A stretch of DNA of 64,000 nucleotides, taken from Tetragonia tetragonoides. Lineage: Eukaryota; Streptophyta; Magnoliopsida; Caryophyllales; Aizoaceae. The stretch is from assembly GCA_038025085.1 (NCBI GenBank), contig CM076143.1:12051001-12115000 (forward strand). Reading direction: 5' to 3'. This document shows, one piece after another, positions 34,101 through 46,250 of the stretch (positions within the stretch are counted from its first letter, which is position 1; each line of letters opens with the position of its first letter). A program made the position numbers and the translations under genes. Under the pieces are notes generated by a model. The model made no database searches and had not been told where the DNA came from. It saw nothing but the letters and a program-made list of their open reading frames with translations.

Positions 34101-36023
34101 TTGTTTCAGATGGTGCAAAATGCTAATTCATGTTTGGTGATTTGCCTAAATGTCGCTATCATTGATTTGCTCTAAGTTGCTTACGTGCTTAGGTCACAGT
34201 TTGTAATTTGTGCGTTGTGGAATGTTAAAGGGCATTCTCTGTGATACTTGAGCTGCGATAGTAGATACACCACATGAACTTGGTAACTTCATCATGTTTT
34301 CTCAGGTTTGAACTAGTGAAACCATTGGTATCTGTATCTGCAAAGTGATACATCTGGATCTTGAATTACACTCTTCTACTGAATACTATGGTGTGAAGAT
34401 GTGATTTACAGTCACATTATTTTTGGCAAATGTTGGATCTCTAATGGTTTCAGGGTCTTAGAGTGGTTCTATATCTCTACGAGTGCTTTCTTTGTGTGTG
34501 CTTATACACGTCTTAAAACAAGTCTGTATGGTAAATAAAATCTTGAATTATCTATATTAACTGTGAACAGGTTCAATATGATGTGTGGACTCTGCAGAAG
34601 CTAAATTTTGTTTCATTGTGCTTAACCACTTTCAGTGCATTTTGATAATTCTTACGTTTTGTACTTCATTGAGTAGTGTGCATTGTTAAAAGGTATGCAC
34701 TTTAGCTTTTGCAGTCTTAACCTTATAGTAGTGTTGAGAAGATGGAAACTTCCTACCACACAGCCTTTTTGATTTTTTGAGTCATTATTTGGAGTTATTC
34801 TGTTGGGGTTTATGTTTCAAGTTACAGTTATAAGTTGAGATTCAACCATTTTTTGAGATAATATATAGTAATCGTTAGGAAAAAGAACACCCTTGTGTCT
34901 TGTTATGTATATTGACTCTTTGTCAGCATACCTTATCACAATTACAGATCTCCAACTACATTGACAATGTTTTAATCTAATATTTGCTGTTATATGATAG
35001 AAATTGATCTAAATTTCAGGCAAATGCAAATCAGCTCTTGATGTTTTCGAAAAAATGCAAGAGACTGGGGCACTACCAGACAAGGCAACATGCAATATCT
35101 TGGTAGAACAATGTAGCAAAGCAGGGGAGGCGTCCGCAATAATCCAAATTCTTCACTACATGAAAGAACGTTCCCTTGTGCTTCGTTACCCTGTATATCT
35201 TCAGGCTCATGAAACACTTAAAGTAGCTGGTGAGGATGATATGCTTCTTCGACAGGTTAATCCTCATATACATTTTGAGGACATCGATAAGAATGAGGTG
35301 GTGGAGGTGCAAAAATATGCTTCTGATGCGATCTCTATCATGGACAGGGGACTTCTGATAGAATTTATAAGGAAGCAAAATTTTGTTGCTATTGACCGCT
35401 TACTTGCTGGAATAGTGTACCATAATACGGTGTTAGATCCTGAGATTGTCTCAAAAATCATTGAGGCAAATTGTGCTCATGGCAGGACAGATGCTGCTTT
35501 ACTAGTCTTGCACTATAGTAATAAAATGGGTATTTACATTGAAGAAGTAACATTTCGTTCTCTAATCGGGGCCTTGGTCAGAGCAAATGAGTTCTCAAAG
35601 ATCTTACAGGTAGTAGAGCAAATGGTTAAGATTGGGTTACTTCTTGAACCACAATTGGCTTCTACTTTGATTTATAGGCTCGGCCGTGCCAGAGATCTTG
35701 ACAGTGCTTTTAAAGTATTTAATTTATTGTCCAAGGAGATAAAGAGCATCACTGTGAATGCTCTAATTGATGCTTGTTTCTCAGCTGGAGATCCAGATAA
35801 AGGAATTGAAACATTCCAGGTCATGAAAAACAGAGGGATTCACAGTACTTTAGGAACATACAATGTGCTAATAAGAGGTCTTGAAATATGTGGCAGAGTT
35901 CATGAAGCAAAACTCTTCAGCAAGGAGAAGAAAAGCTTGCAGAGGGATGTTCACGTGTCAGAAACTTGTGTCTCTGAAGAAAAAATCTGCGATCTATTAT
36001 TCGCAGGGTACATGGTGGCATGA
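31132..36023 (+). CDS. P-class pentatricopeptide repeat protein (two coding exons, one 3.1-kb intron)
   Basis: PPR proteins bind organellar RNA one base per repeat and act in its processing, stability or translation. Coding exons are 31132-31885 and 35020-36023; donor CTG|GTGAGT and acceptor TTTCAG|GC join a Gly codon in phase 1, giving 585 residues. The ATG at 31033 is rejected because a likely leader-intron acceptor lies after it. The N-terminus (MSLCYATRKISRQFKVFG) is basic and acid-poor, suiting a mitochondrial or plastid presequence. Four 35-residue repeats start at about 131, 166, 201 and 236, the fourth crossing the intron; degenerate repeats follow to LGTYNVLIRGL. No E or DYW domain. 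It resembles the Arabidopsis At2g01390 type; this match is from memory. Confidence 0.88.
33349..33830. mobile_element. Tourist-like (PIF/Harbinger type) MITE
   Basis: Flanked by TTA on both sides (33346-33348 and 33831-33833). The ends GGTGGCGTTTACTTG and CAAGTAAACGAACCC pair as TIRs with a few mismatches. It inserted into the second intron unit and itself contains a SINE. No transposase coding. Confidence 0.7.
33467..33624 (+). mobile_element. tRNA-derived SINE nested in the MITE
   Basis: Clear polymerase III boxes: A box GTAGCTCAGTTGG and B box GGTTCGAGTCC, spaced as in a tRNA head, then a tRNA-unrelated body and a short A8 tail. ATGAATTATGAGGATCAATA precedes it and ATGAATTATATATGAGCATC follows, a long imperfect target duplication. 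Both intron units and the MITE must predate it. Confidence 0.82.
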
Positions 36024-36632
36024 CCCATGACATTATACTAGGATGACAGACATCAAAACCTGTTGGAATTATCATACAAGTAAATCCGAATGGTTACATG
36101 CTTTGTTGGTTACATGTCTTCATCAGTGAGCCGTTTGTGGTATATTCTTGCATAAGGTTGTGATGTTATATTGCTTGCTGACTAGAAATCACTGCTTTGT
36201 GGTATGTAATTGTCCATACTAGATTTTTTGTTCCTGATAATTACTTGTTCATATCACTATTCATTTGTTAATGTACTAGCAACTGAATGAATAGCTGGCC
36301 TCACCTGAGATTGTCTTTGGACACTGATGTAAATAATCTTATACTTGTCTAGGTAACAAACTCATCAATAGTGTGTTATTGATTGGCGTTATCGACAGAC
36401 CGAAGTTGAAGTTGGGGATGAGAAAATGAGTAATAGATGCTTTTGTTCCATCAGCTTCATGATTCACACATTGGTAAGTGCTAAACAATAATTTCACGAC
36501 ATGCCTCCTAGATGCTGACTAGTACAGTAGTACTATGCTGGAATATATTCCTTAATTATCTGAAGTTGAATTCACATGTGAGACGCTGCTTCTTTCTAAA
36601 TAAAAGCGTAGGAATCTAGCTAGAAGAAGCAA
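35942..36632 (+). repeat. PPR 3' end and 3' flank, partner of the inverted copy
   Basis: This block covers the last 82 bases of the PPR coding exon (including its stop) and about 600 bases of 3' flank. It is repeated in inverse orientation at 29430-30077. The outer edge is where both copies stop matching, just after an AGCAA shared by both. Confidence 0.88.
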
Positions 36633-37189
36633 GTTAAGTTTTATATTCTCGTATGATCGGCCCTGTTATTAATTTATTTTAGCTATAAACGCGGATGCTT
36701 CAATTTTATCCTAACAAGCATGAATTTGTCGTGCTAATAAGGATCATTGTCACATTTATCAAAACATTTAAAACAGTTACTTGATGGAGTAAGCTTGTCA
36801 AGTTGACCCCTCCCTATAAAAAGAAAAGAAAAAAGAGAGATAAAAAACGCTTGCTAGTGTGATAGGGGTGGCTAATGTATATAATTATGTTCTAGTTACT
36901 CGTTTGTGGTGCATTAAGGTACAGAGATGAAAGTCCAATTGCAGACTTAGTCATTCACTCATTTGGCTATGAGATAAGCATTCTCACTCCATGCATTTTG
37001 CACTGAGGGATAATGGACATACTATATGCTGACGATTGTGACGAACTTCTAACAAGGTACTCTTGGTGAAATTTTAAGAGGTAATCTTGTATTATGACAA
37101 AATGCTTAATAAATCGACATTTCATTCTGTGCATGAGATACTGTATGATAACTTGTTGGTTGTTCTTATTTTTGTGAAGTTGTCAATGG
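36633..37189. other. AT-rich spacer
   Basis: Nothing recognised. Confidence 0.5.
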
Positions 37190-37330
37190 TTGTCGCACTT
37201 AAGATCTCGTGTCAAACGGAAACAACCTCTCTGTGAGACTTTCACAGGGATAAGGCTGCGTACAACCGACCCTCCCCCCCCTACCCTGCCTAGGCGGGAG
37301 CTTCTTTGGAAGCATTGGGGTAATGATGGT
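37190..37330 (+). mobile_element. Au-like SINE fragment
   Basis: The segment AACAACCTCTCTG, GGATAAGGCTGCGTACA, CCGACCCTCCCC, CTGCCTAGGCGGGAGC matches in order the body I know from Au-type plant SINEs. The tRNA-related head is not evident, so this is a 5'-truncated or decayed copy. Confidence 0.55.
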
Positions 37331-37413
37331 ATACTGTAATACTGTATGATAACTTGGACACCTCAAATTATATCTAGAACAATGGATCGTCTTGCATCCT
37401 CATGGTATAATAT

Positions 37414-37538
37414 GGATGTGTTCTTTTTCACTAAACCGAACTGAAATGAAGAGGTACCATATTAGACAATAATCATCAAACTGAACTGAACTGAACTGAA
37501 CTGAATCGATTCCAAAATAAGTGAAAAAGTACACACCC
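37414..37538. mobile_element. small MITE with (GAACT)n core
   Basis: The ends GGATGTGTTCTTTTTCACT and AGTGAAAAAGTACACACCC form a near-perfect TIR. The core holds five GAACT units (37477-37504). Total about 125 bp; target duplication unclear (possibly ATAAT). Confidence 0.65.
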
Positions 37539-39079
37539 ATAATCTACACGTATACCAGATTATTCTTCTCCTTGACTTTAATTGTTTCGTGTCCATATAA
37601 TTTTTGCCTGTCAGGTAAAACGGTGGAAAAGAATTATGGTTCAAGGAATTGATTTTGCAGATTATGCCAAAAAAGCAAGGGGTGCTTTCTTACAGATTCC
37701 CCCAAACTTAATGCTGTTTAGGTACCTGAAACTTCTTTTTATCTGATAGTGTTGGTACATCATTTTATGTATCTGCAAGCAATTTTACTGTTGGAAGATA
37801 TAAGGAAAAATTGGAATATTGTCGGTGAATAAAACTCTTTTTTAGATTGTTATCAAGAAAATTGAAGTATTCCATTTCGATTTGATTCACCAAGTTGCGT
37901 CACGTTCCCTGCGTTTAATTGATGTTGCGGCGTGGACTCCACTAGTGATGTAATGTAAGGCAAGCAAGGCTGCTTTAAACTTATATATTGACATGTGTTT
38001 TGTCATATTAACGTTTGGAGTTTACTTTTGTGGTGGATCCTTATTTACTAGAAACTCTCCAATCCAATGCAAAGCTAGGCATCTTGCCCAACTTGGTCTT
38101 GAATCAAGTGTTGTTAAATTAGGTTTAGGATCTTTTCCAATATACATTTCTCGCATTTATGCTGCCAAACATCCATGCGTGTAATGCATAAATGTTGAAA
38201 ATGGTATAATGGATACTTGGATAGGATCCTCATATGTTGATTAACCTCTTATTGTTGAATGATTTCTGACGTTTCAAATAGAAAACATCGTCTCGGTTTC
38301 AACTATTTATTTCCACTTTCTAAAACTCCTAGTTTCCATTGACTAGACACTAGAGAAACAAAATTTTATATTTATTCTATTGACCGAAAAAGCAAAGAGA
38401 AGTAAAAAAGCTTATTTATTTCGTGGAAAACAAAAATGGTGTGGAGTACGATGCTTTCGGAAAGGGAAAAAGAAAAAGGAAACAGATTTACGTAAAATAG
38501 TAGACTCATATAATATGTTAATCTCCCAAGTGGCAATCAAAGATAAAAATGAACAAAATTGCAAATCACAATAAAAAAAAAATTAAAAATTAGGACAATT
38601 ATTGTTGATCGAAATATTGCATATATTATCAAGGAGAATAGTCGTGACAATAGCATAATTAAATACTAAATCCGTCCTAAGAAAAGAACTAAAAAAATTA
38701 TTTCCCTCAGCTATCCTCGCCATATCTCCCTATCCAGTTATTCTTAACTACCTAGGGAAATTGGACAGAGGTATTTGAGATATCAACTTTACGGTAGTGT
38801 AGAATTGTTCGTATTTGTTTAGAGAAATTTGTTAATGACTTTTCTGAATTCCTATTGTACTTAAGTGATGGTAATTAAAAGCTATGACCAAGAAAAATAT
38901 GGCAACTGAAAATAAAATGTGCAATGTGCAATGTGCAATTAGAGATTGTCTTTTAACAGAAAAAAAAAAAAAAAAAAAAAGAACTATATGCAACGTGCAA
39001 GCAGTGAAAACAAATAAAGTACCGTAATACAATCTTAAAGATAAATAAAATATGAAGTAGATTCAACCATCTTAGTTTT
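37539..39079. other. gene-poor stretch with one exon-like segment
   Basis: At 37619-37720 an open segment (GIDFADYAKKARGAFLQIPP) follows a CAG and could be an exon or exon relic; I do not recognise the protein. The remainder is AT-rich, with a poly-A run at 38960-38980. Confidence 0.35.
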
Positions 39080-42000
39080 ACTAAATATTAGCAGGTTCGT
39101 CGGGTACTGCAGGTTTGAATGACCATTGCTCTCTGATTATTGCTCTTAATGATCAAGGGGTTGTAGAGGTTGTCCCGCAACAGCCTCCCGAGCAGCCATG
39201 AATTGCATAAGTTGGAATTGTAGGGGATAACACAGCCCTAACACCTCTACAATTCTTTGTCTTCGTAAATTGTTAGGGTCTTTTTGCTATTGATGTTGTC
39301 TTCCTTGTTGAAACAAAGTGTGAGGCCTCTCTACTTATAATTATCTCAGGCCCCATGGTTTTACTAAGTGGGAAGGTGTTGATGCTAATGGTTTTAGTGG
39401 TAGTCTAGTTGTAGCCTGGCGTAACAGTGTTAACTTTGTAGTTCGTTTTAAATCTACTAATTGTATTGTGCTAGAAGTGGTTAGTAGTATGAATGACAAG
39501 TAGGTTTTATGTTTGGTGTATGGATCATGTGTGTTTTAGGAACGACCAGTTTTCTGGGAGGATCTTGGTGCTTTGCTTGCCTTGCTTAATCTTCCTTTTG
39601 TTATTTTGGGTGATATTAATCAAGTTGATTCAAGTTGTGATAAAAAAAGGGGGTAATGCGGTTATTAAGGGACTTAAAGAGTTTTGTGAATGGAAGGACT
39701 CTAACTTGGTACAGGATATTCCTTTCAAAGGGCCGCGTTTCACTTGGTTAAATAATAGAAGGGGATGATGAGATATTGGAAAGATTGGATAAGGGTTTAT
39801 GCTCCAAAGATTGGTTTAATCTTTTTCCTAATGCTTTAGTTCATCATTTGCCGTTTATGAGCTCTGATCATTGTCCTATGCTATTAGATACTAGCCCACT
39901 CAGTAAACAAAAAGGAAGAATTTACAAAGTTGGGGACTAGTGCCTAGATTACCCGGAGGTTTTAGAACTTGTTGATAAAGAATGAAAGTTGTCTAGTCAA
40001 GGTTCTCCTATGTACCAGCTCACTAAGAGGATTAGTAATACGAGGCCGACTCTTAAAAAATGGTCTCTAGACAAAAGGAAAGAATGGGATTTTGAATGAA
40101 ATAATTTCAATACTAAATTTCACCAAGCTCTTGCAGATATTGAAACTGGCACTAGATAATCAAGCAAAGTACTGGAAGCAACAGGCTAAAATAAAATGGG
40201 CTAGAGAAGGGGACTCTTACAAAAAATATTTTTTCAATTGGAATAAAGATGAAGAAAGCCAAGGTCTCTATCCCAACTATTAAAGATAATGAAGGGTGTT
40301 GGAGAACTGCAGAGAAGGAAATTGGGGATATGTTTCTGGATTATTATAGAAACTCTTTAAAGTCGACTCTCCTTGGTCTCAGTGTCCTCCTACTTGTGAA
40401 GACCTTTTCTCACGCACTATTGGCTGCTTGAAAGCTCGTCTCACTGAGTCCAATCTTAGCCATCTGAATAAGCCTTTTAATAAAAAGGAGGTGCGAAGAG
40501 CGGTTTTCCAGATGGGATCTCTTAAGGCGCTGGGTAACGATGGGATCCTGGCTGCGTTTTTTCAAAAATGTTAGACTCATGTTAAAGAGCAAGTCAATGA
40601 AGCTACCTTATCGGTAGTTAATTCGGGATTTGTACTAAAAGAAATCAATACCACTCTAATTGCTCTTATACCAAATATAGACAATCCAAAAGAGGTCTCG
40701 TATTTTCGGCCGATAAGTCTATACAATGTTTGCTACAAGATTGTCTCTAAATGTATTACAAACCGACTTAAACGAGTGCTCCTGGATCTTATCGGTGAAC
40801 CTCAGGGTGCGTTTGTACCAGGACGGCTTATCTTAGACAACATTTTTATAGGTCATGAAGTTCTAGAGAACGTCAGGCATACTACAAGGGGACAGAGGTT
40901 CAAGATGACACTTAAAGCAGATATGAGCAAAGCCTATGATTGGGTTAACTGGAATTTTCTAAAGCAGGTGCTAACTCATGTGGGTTTTCCTAATCACTGA
41001 ATTTCTCTTATTATGAATTGTATGACTTCAGTCTCTTATTCAATCCTGGTCAATGGAATTCCTACGACTTCCTTTATACCTCAGTGCGGTCTCCGTCAAG
41101 GTGACCCATTGTCCCCATATCTCTTCATTTTATGTGCAGAAGTTTTGTCGGCTATGATCAGATCTGCTATGGAGACGGGAGTGTATGAAGGGGTGAAAAT
41201 TGCTAGAAGTGCGCCACCATTTATCATCTTCTCTTTGCAGATGATTTTGTCTTCTTCTTGCGAATTACTATCCCTAACTGTAGGATTTTATTTAATATCC
41301 TACAAGATTTTAGTAGGGTTTCTGGTCAGGTTATAAATTTTGATAAATCTCATGTGCTCGTCAGTCCAAATACTCCATCACGATTTAGGAGACTTGTGAG
41401 GCAAATTTTCAGTACGAAAGTCTCCAGTTTGGAAAGTATTTGGGTATTCCTGCTGATTTCGGAAGAACTAAGATGGCTATCTTTAGCTCACTAGTTGATA
41501 AAGTTAGACAACAGCTTCACTCCTGGAATAGTGTTTTTTTTCCTCCGGCTGGTAAGCTCACATTTATCTTGGTTGTGCTATCTACACTTTCTATGCATGT
41601 GATGTCGGTCTTTCGGCTTCCGACTTCTATTCTTTACTAGATTAATGCATTAATTGCACGATTTTGGTGGTCTAATGCCAACTTGGTTAAACCGGTTTAT
41701 TGGAGGAAATGGTGTGTTTTTAACTCTTCTAAAGGATGTGGGGGACTTGGAATCCGAGACTCAAAGTCTTTCAACCAGGCTCTTTTTGCACGCCAAGCTT
41801 GGCGTATATTGTCTTCTCCGGATACTCTCTTTGCTAAAATCTTTCGAGCCCGTTACAAGATTGAACAAGATTTTGTTTTTAAAAAAAGCTACTTCATCCC
41901 ACCTAATGCTACTTGAGGATGGAGAAGTTTATGTTGGGGATTTGAATTACTTAAAAAAGGTTGCTCTTGGATAGTAGGGAATGGTCTATCCATTAAAATA

Positions 42001-42540
42001 TGGGAGCATCCATGGGTTCATGGGAATATACCTCCTACACTTATTCAGATTTCCCCACTACTTACCACTGTGAGTGAGCTTCTTAATGAAGACCAATGTT
42101 GTAACACTTCTCTGATCCGGACTCTTTTTCCTTTTAACTGGCAAAAGAGGATATTTGCGATCAAGCTGCCTTACTATTCTTGTGAGGACTCAATTGTGTG
42201 GAACAAAACACCTCATGCCCGATATAGTGTTAAAACAGGCTATGCTAATGCTCTTCCTATAGGTTGTGCAACGTCTAGCTTGGGTGATAATCAAGTTAAG
42301 CTTACATATTCTTGGGGAAAGTTTTGGGGTCTGAAAATGAATCCAAAATGGAAGACATTTTATTGGAAACTTTTTCAGGGAGCCTTACCTTTAGGAGATG
42401 CATTGGTTCGAAGAATGATTAGCTCCACTGGTTATTGTAAGTTGTGTGACTCTTTTGGTAAGGGTAACTCTCTGGAAACACGGGAGCATCTTTTTCGTGA
42501 TTGCCCTCTTATTGGCTTTGGAAATTGCATTAAACCTTAG
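39080..42540 (+). mobile_element. L1-type LINE (LINE C), decayed and 3' truncated
   Basis: The end of ORF1 (ALNDQGVVEVVPQQPPEQP then TGA at 39199-39201) overlaps the ORF2 ATG at 39198 as ATGA. ORF2 shows endonuclease pieces (MNCISWNCRG, GDINQVDS, LERLDKGLCSKDW, SSDHCPMLL), RT (RPISLYNVCYKIVSKCI, GAFVPGRLILDNIFIG, KADMSKAYDWVNW, GDPLSPYLFILCAEVLSAMI, FADDFVFFLR in a shifted frame), the thumb and a zf-RVT segment (YCKLCDSF, EHLFRDCPL) to about 42530. Many stops and shifts. No RNase H or tail follows, so the 3' end was deleted after insertion. Confidence 0.88.
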
Positions 42541-42705
42541 ACAAAATTATCTTGGACATTTTGAAGACATATTAAAAAGAGAAAACAAAAATAAAATATA
42601 TATTAAAAGAAACTTAAACACAAAAAAGAAACACAAATTTTTCCAAAAGGTTTCTTATGAGGCCGCCTGACCGTGAGATAACCTCAAATAAATTTGATCC
42701 ATGCT

Positions 42706-43155
42706 CAGAGCCGGCTTTAAGCAGGTGTATCCGGAGCGTGCGCACAGGGCCTCACATTTTAAGGGGCCCAATATTACTGTTGTTAATGAGATTGACATAC
42801 AGTGAGGAAGGATTAGCGTAGTGGTTGATCCTTTTAGAAGAAAGCGTCAGTGCTTTGGGGTATGGGAAAGGTGTAGACTTCGAATCCGCCCCTTATTTTA
42901 TTTGTTTTGGCTTTTTGTTCTAAAGTTAGTATGCGCTCCATCTTCTTCTTCTATTCATATATATTTATTGGAAAAATTATACTACGGAGTACCTCATATG
43001 TACGAGTATATGGTTATACATATACACAGATTATCTCGTATATATTTCCAGTTGAGATGAAAAGGCGGAAAAAAAAACGTGTGTACCTATTATTATTATA
43101 GGGGTCCATTTTTTAATTTTAGCACAGGACCTCTAAAATGTTAGAGACGGCCTTG
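42706..43155. mobile_element. hAT-like non-autonomous element
   Basis: The left end CAGAGCCGGCTTTAAGCAGG and right end GAGACGGCCTTG are imperfect TIRs. The 8 bases outside are TCCATGCT on the left and GTCATGCT on the right, matching at 6 of 8, the hAT target size. Internal GGGCC-rich segments next to the ends (CACAGGGCCTC, CACAGGACCTC) are also inverted to each other. Confidence 0.65.
42815..42915 (+). mobile_element. SINE-like insertion inside the hAT-like element
   Basis: GATTAGCGTAGTGGTTGATC reads as an A box and GACTTCGAATCCG as a B box at tRNA-like spacing, followed by T-rich sequence. The tail and target duplication are not clear. Confidence 0.45.
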
Positions 43156-46100
43156 GTCATGCTGATAGCTTAGCTGTAGAAGTGGCCTCATGTTAAGGTG
43201 ACCTCATGTTGAGCCGGCCTCATATAATACCAATTAGAAAGGAAAAATGATTGTGAGTCTAAAAGTATGTTTTTTTCACGTTTTTTGGTTAGTTTCTAGT
43301 TAAAATTAGCTCAAGCCGACCATGTCAGGTTATCTATCCAACCTTTCCTTTCACAAAAGATCTATTGTATTATTATTATTGGTCCAATTTAGGTATGTTT
43401 ACTTCAATTCAATTCAATTAAAGAATATTCATTTGAAAAGACTACACTATGAGTTTTTTTTCTTTTTTTTCTTTTTTGAGTGAATACACTATGAGTGTTA
43501 ATTAGCTTACATATGAACTAGTCTTGTTTTATATTTCTATGCAATTTAATTAAGGGATGATGATAGGGATCTCCATTTTGAAGGTGAGCCACCTACACTT
43601 ATCCCCTTTATCTGAACATATAAATAATTAGCAATTATTAGAGGCCAAGTTAATGATGGTCTAGTAATCAAAATTGAAACATGTAGTTTCAAACAAAAAT
43701 TTAAATAAAATTTAGGCAAGCAAAATATTAGATTCTACTTCGTAGGTTTTATTTCCTCTCCCATGTTGTATGGAAATAACTCTACACTTCTTATAGACTC
43801 CAAAAAATTATGGTTTATGAGTGTTTTTTTCGAAATATAACGAATCGTAAATGTTGAGTCCATAAAAAAAAATCGTTAATGTTTTTTGGGGAAAAAATCG
43901 TTAATGTTATGACAATCATCAATTAACAATTGCATTGACATTTGTCTCAAAAAAACTGCAGGCATAATATTTTAGAAAAAAAAAATGATTGATTTCTTTT
44001 GTTTGTGGGATAATTTTAAGTAATAGGAGTCATGTAACCAAAAAAAAAAAAAAAAAAAAAAAAATTAGTAGGAGTCACTACTCAATTCGGTACCAAACTA
44101 TTTCTAAATAATGACCTCATTTTTCTGTGAGTTGGTCTCACACAAAACTTACTCGACTACTTATTAATTGGTTCTGATTTAATTACGATCTTAAATTGGA
44201 CTATACAATTTCTCTCAGTTGAGATTTTAAGAACATTTTGTATGGCTATGATTACAATTACATACCCCTAAAATATCTCCAGGTCTTCTAATGATCCTTT
44301 GGTTAGACACTTAGACCCACCAAATAAAACCATGATACCGATTAGACCTAAATTAGAGGACAATATATGCATTATTTTTCCTTGAAACAGGACCAAGTGC
44401 ATTGATTAGCATTGAGCAACATTTCTTTCTAGATGAATCGACTTGAAAATGCTATAACCATACAATCAGAAGCATGAATTGACCTATTTTCTGAACCACA
44501 TGAGCACCATATCTTTAATTTCACATTTCTTTTTCTTGGACTTTACATTTGTTTAATTTGGCTATGCATTATTTTTTGCGAAAGAGAGTTTTTGAGGGAG
44601 GGAGGTTACGCTAACTTCTGATATTTTATTTCCACAATTTTCTTTTATTTAAAAAAAGAAATCCAAAATTAGATGAAATGTTCATCCAAACATGGCTTCA
44701 AGTTTAGTCCTAATCAATAGGGGAAGATAGGTTCACTAGTGGTGTTTAAGTGTTTGTTTTAAGGAGTCCACGTGTCTAATAATTTTGAACGCGGCTTAGG
44801 ACACCTCCAAAATGCAAATATATCAAACAATTAATTCATATAGATGATTCCCAAGAATTTCAAATCCTACTATGTCGTACGATTTGTTTACTAATTTGCG
44901 GGACAAACATTTCTCAGTTGTAGCTCTATTTAATACGTCTGGATTTTTATTATGTTGGTAACTAATGCAAGTGAATACTAATATGTGCTTGCGAGTAGTG
45001 GTGTTTATGCTCATAATTAAATAATTAATGTGTTTGGGTAGTAGTGTATGTTCAAATCCGAATGTAAGGGTGTTTATTTGCGAATATCCGAAATTTGGAA
45101 GCCAAAAATTGACATGCAAACCCGTATCTGAAATTCGGATATCCGATTTTTAGGTATCGTAAATTTCAAATATCCATTTTTTCGGATAATTTTTCGAATT
45201 GGATGCTCGGGTTCGAATATTATTGAGCAGCCCCAGACTGGAATATGCAGATGTGAGTTCAAACAAGAAAAATAACACAAAAACTTATATAATGCGGCTT
45301 TAACGTGAGGCGCCTCAAACAAATGACATGTCATGTGAACGTCATATTTAGTTATAGAGACGGCGTCAAGTTGAAGCGCCTAATTGCAGACATTTCAGAA
45401 AAACAAAACGTATCAAACGGTGGCATGCATGCATTTAAGGTTCCAATTTTATGACCACACTCTAATAGGAGTATCACAACTACCCTCAAACCGAAAGAAA
45501 AGTTGTAATTGGTGAAGGTCCCAACATCTTCTCCTAAAAGTTGTAATAATCCTCACCAATAAAGGCAAAAATGAGGCTCCAATTGGTGAAGGTTCCATTA
45601 TATATTACCTACTTGAGTAGATTTTTCACTTTGATTTCTTAGTCCAAGTAACGCGCGGCGCCGATTCCTAGCATAAAAAATAAAAAAACATTAATACCTA
45701 ATCCTCTTAAATGGAAAATGCTATATGTACACTAAGTATATGTAGCAAGATATACACAATTTATCCTAACTCTCTACATATCAAGTTAAAGGAATTAATT
45801 TTTGATAATTGTGACAAAAAATAGAGGGAATTTTGGAGCCCATTTTTTTACTAGAGGAGAGTGAAAAGTCACTTGGAGCCAAAATGAATTTAGTAGGTGC
45901 ATTGGAAAGCTAAATTTTTTTTTTAAGAGACAACAACAATTACTACTAGTGTCGATTTCTTTTTGGGATGAGAGAGAGAGAGAATAATGGCAGCAACCGT
46001 AATAAATGAGTTTTACATTGTTTCCGGCCAATAAGTAATATAAATCATTGTCAATATAAATGTCAATCTTAGTAGCAAAATGAGTTCTATAAACTATTTT

Positions 46101-46179
46101 AATCTTAATATCAATATTGGTAGCATAATTTCAATAAGGACATGAACCATATCATATTAGTAGCAAAATGAACTATATG
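43156..46179. other. gene-free AT-rich DNA
   Basis: No gene found. It includes a poly-A run (44040-44064) and, at 45070-45220, a patch of GGATATCCGA/TTCGAATT units resembling a decayed TIR element. Confidence 0.5.
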
Positions 46180-46250
46180 ATGTACCCTATACCCTAACCC
46201 TATACCCTATATCCTATACCATATACCCTATAACCTAAACCTTACCGTAC
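46180..46250 (+). repeat. CCCTATA-type array, telomere-like
   Basis: About nine degenerate copies of ACCCTATA/ACCCTAA in a row. The unit is close to the complement of the plant telomere repeat but mostly carries CCCTATA. Confidence 0.7.

Larger units (their letters stand above)
31910..34915 (+). repeat. tandem duplication inside the PPR intron
   Basis: The first unit (about 31910-33004) and second unit (about 33005-34915) share ordered blocks: TGTTTGTTGCCAGT near the start, AGGAAGCAATCT, GTGCAAAATGCTAATTCA, TTTGATAATTCTTACGTTTT, AAAAGGTATGCACTTTA and AAAGAACACCCTTGTG at the end. The second unit is longer mainly because a MITE/SINE nest (33349-33830) sits in it. Divergence is clearly greater than in the outer inverted duplication, so this event is older. 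Confidence 0.8.
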
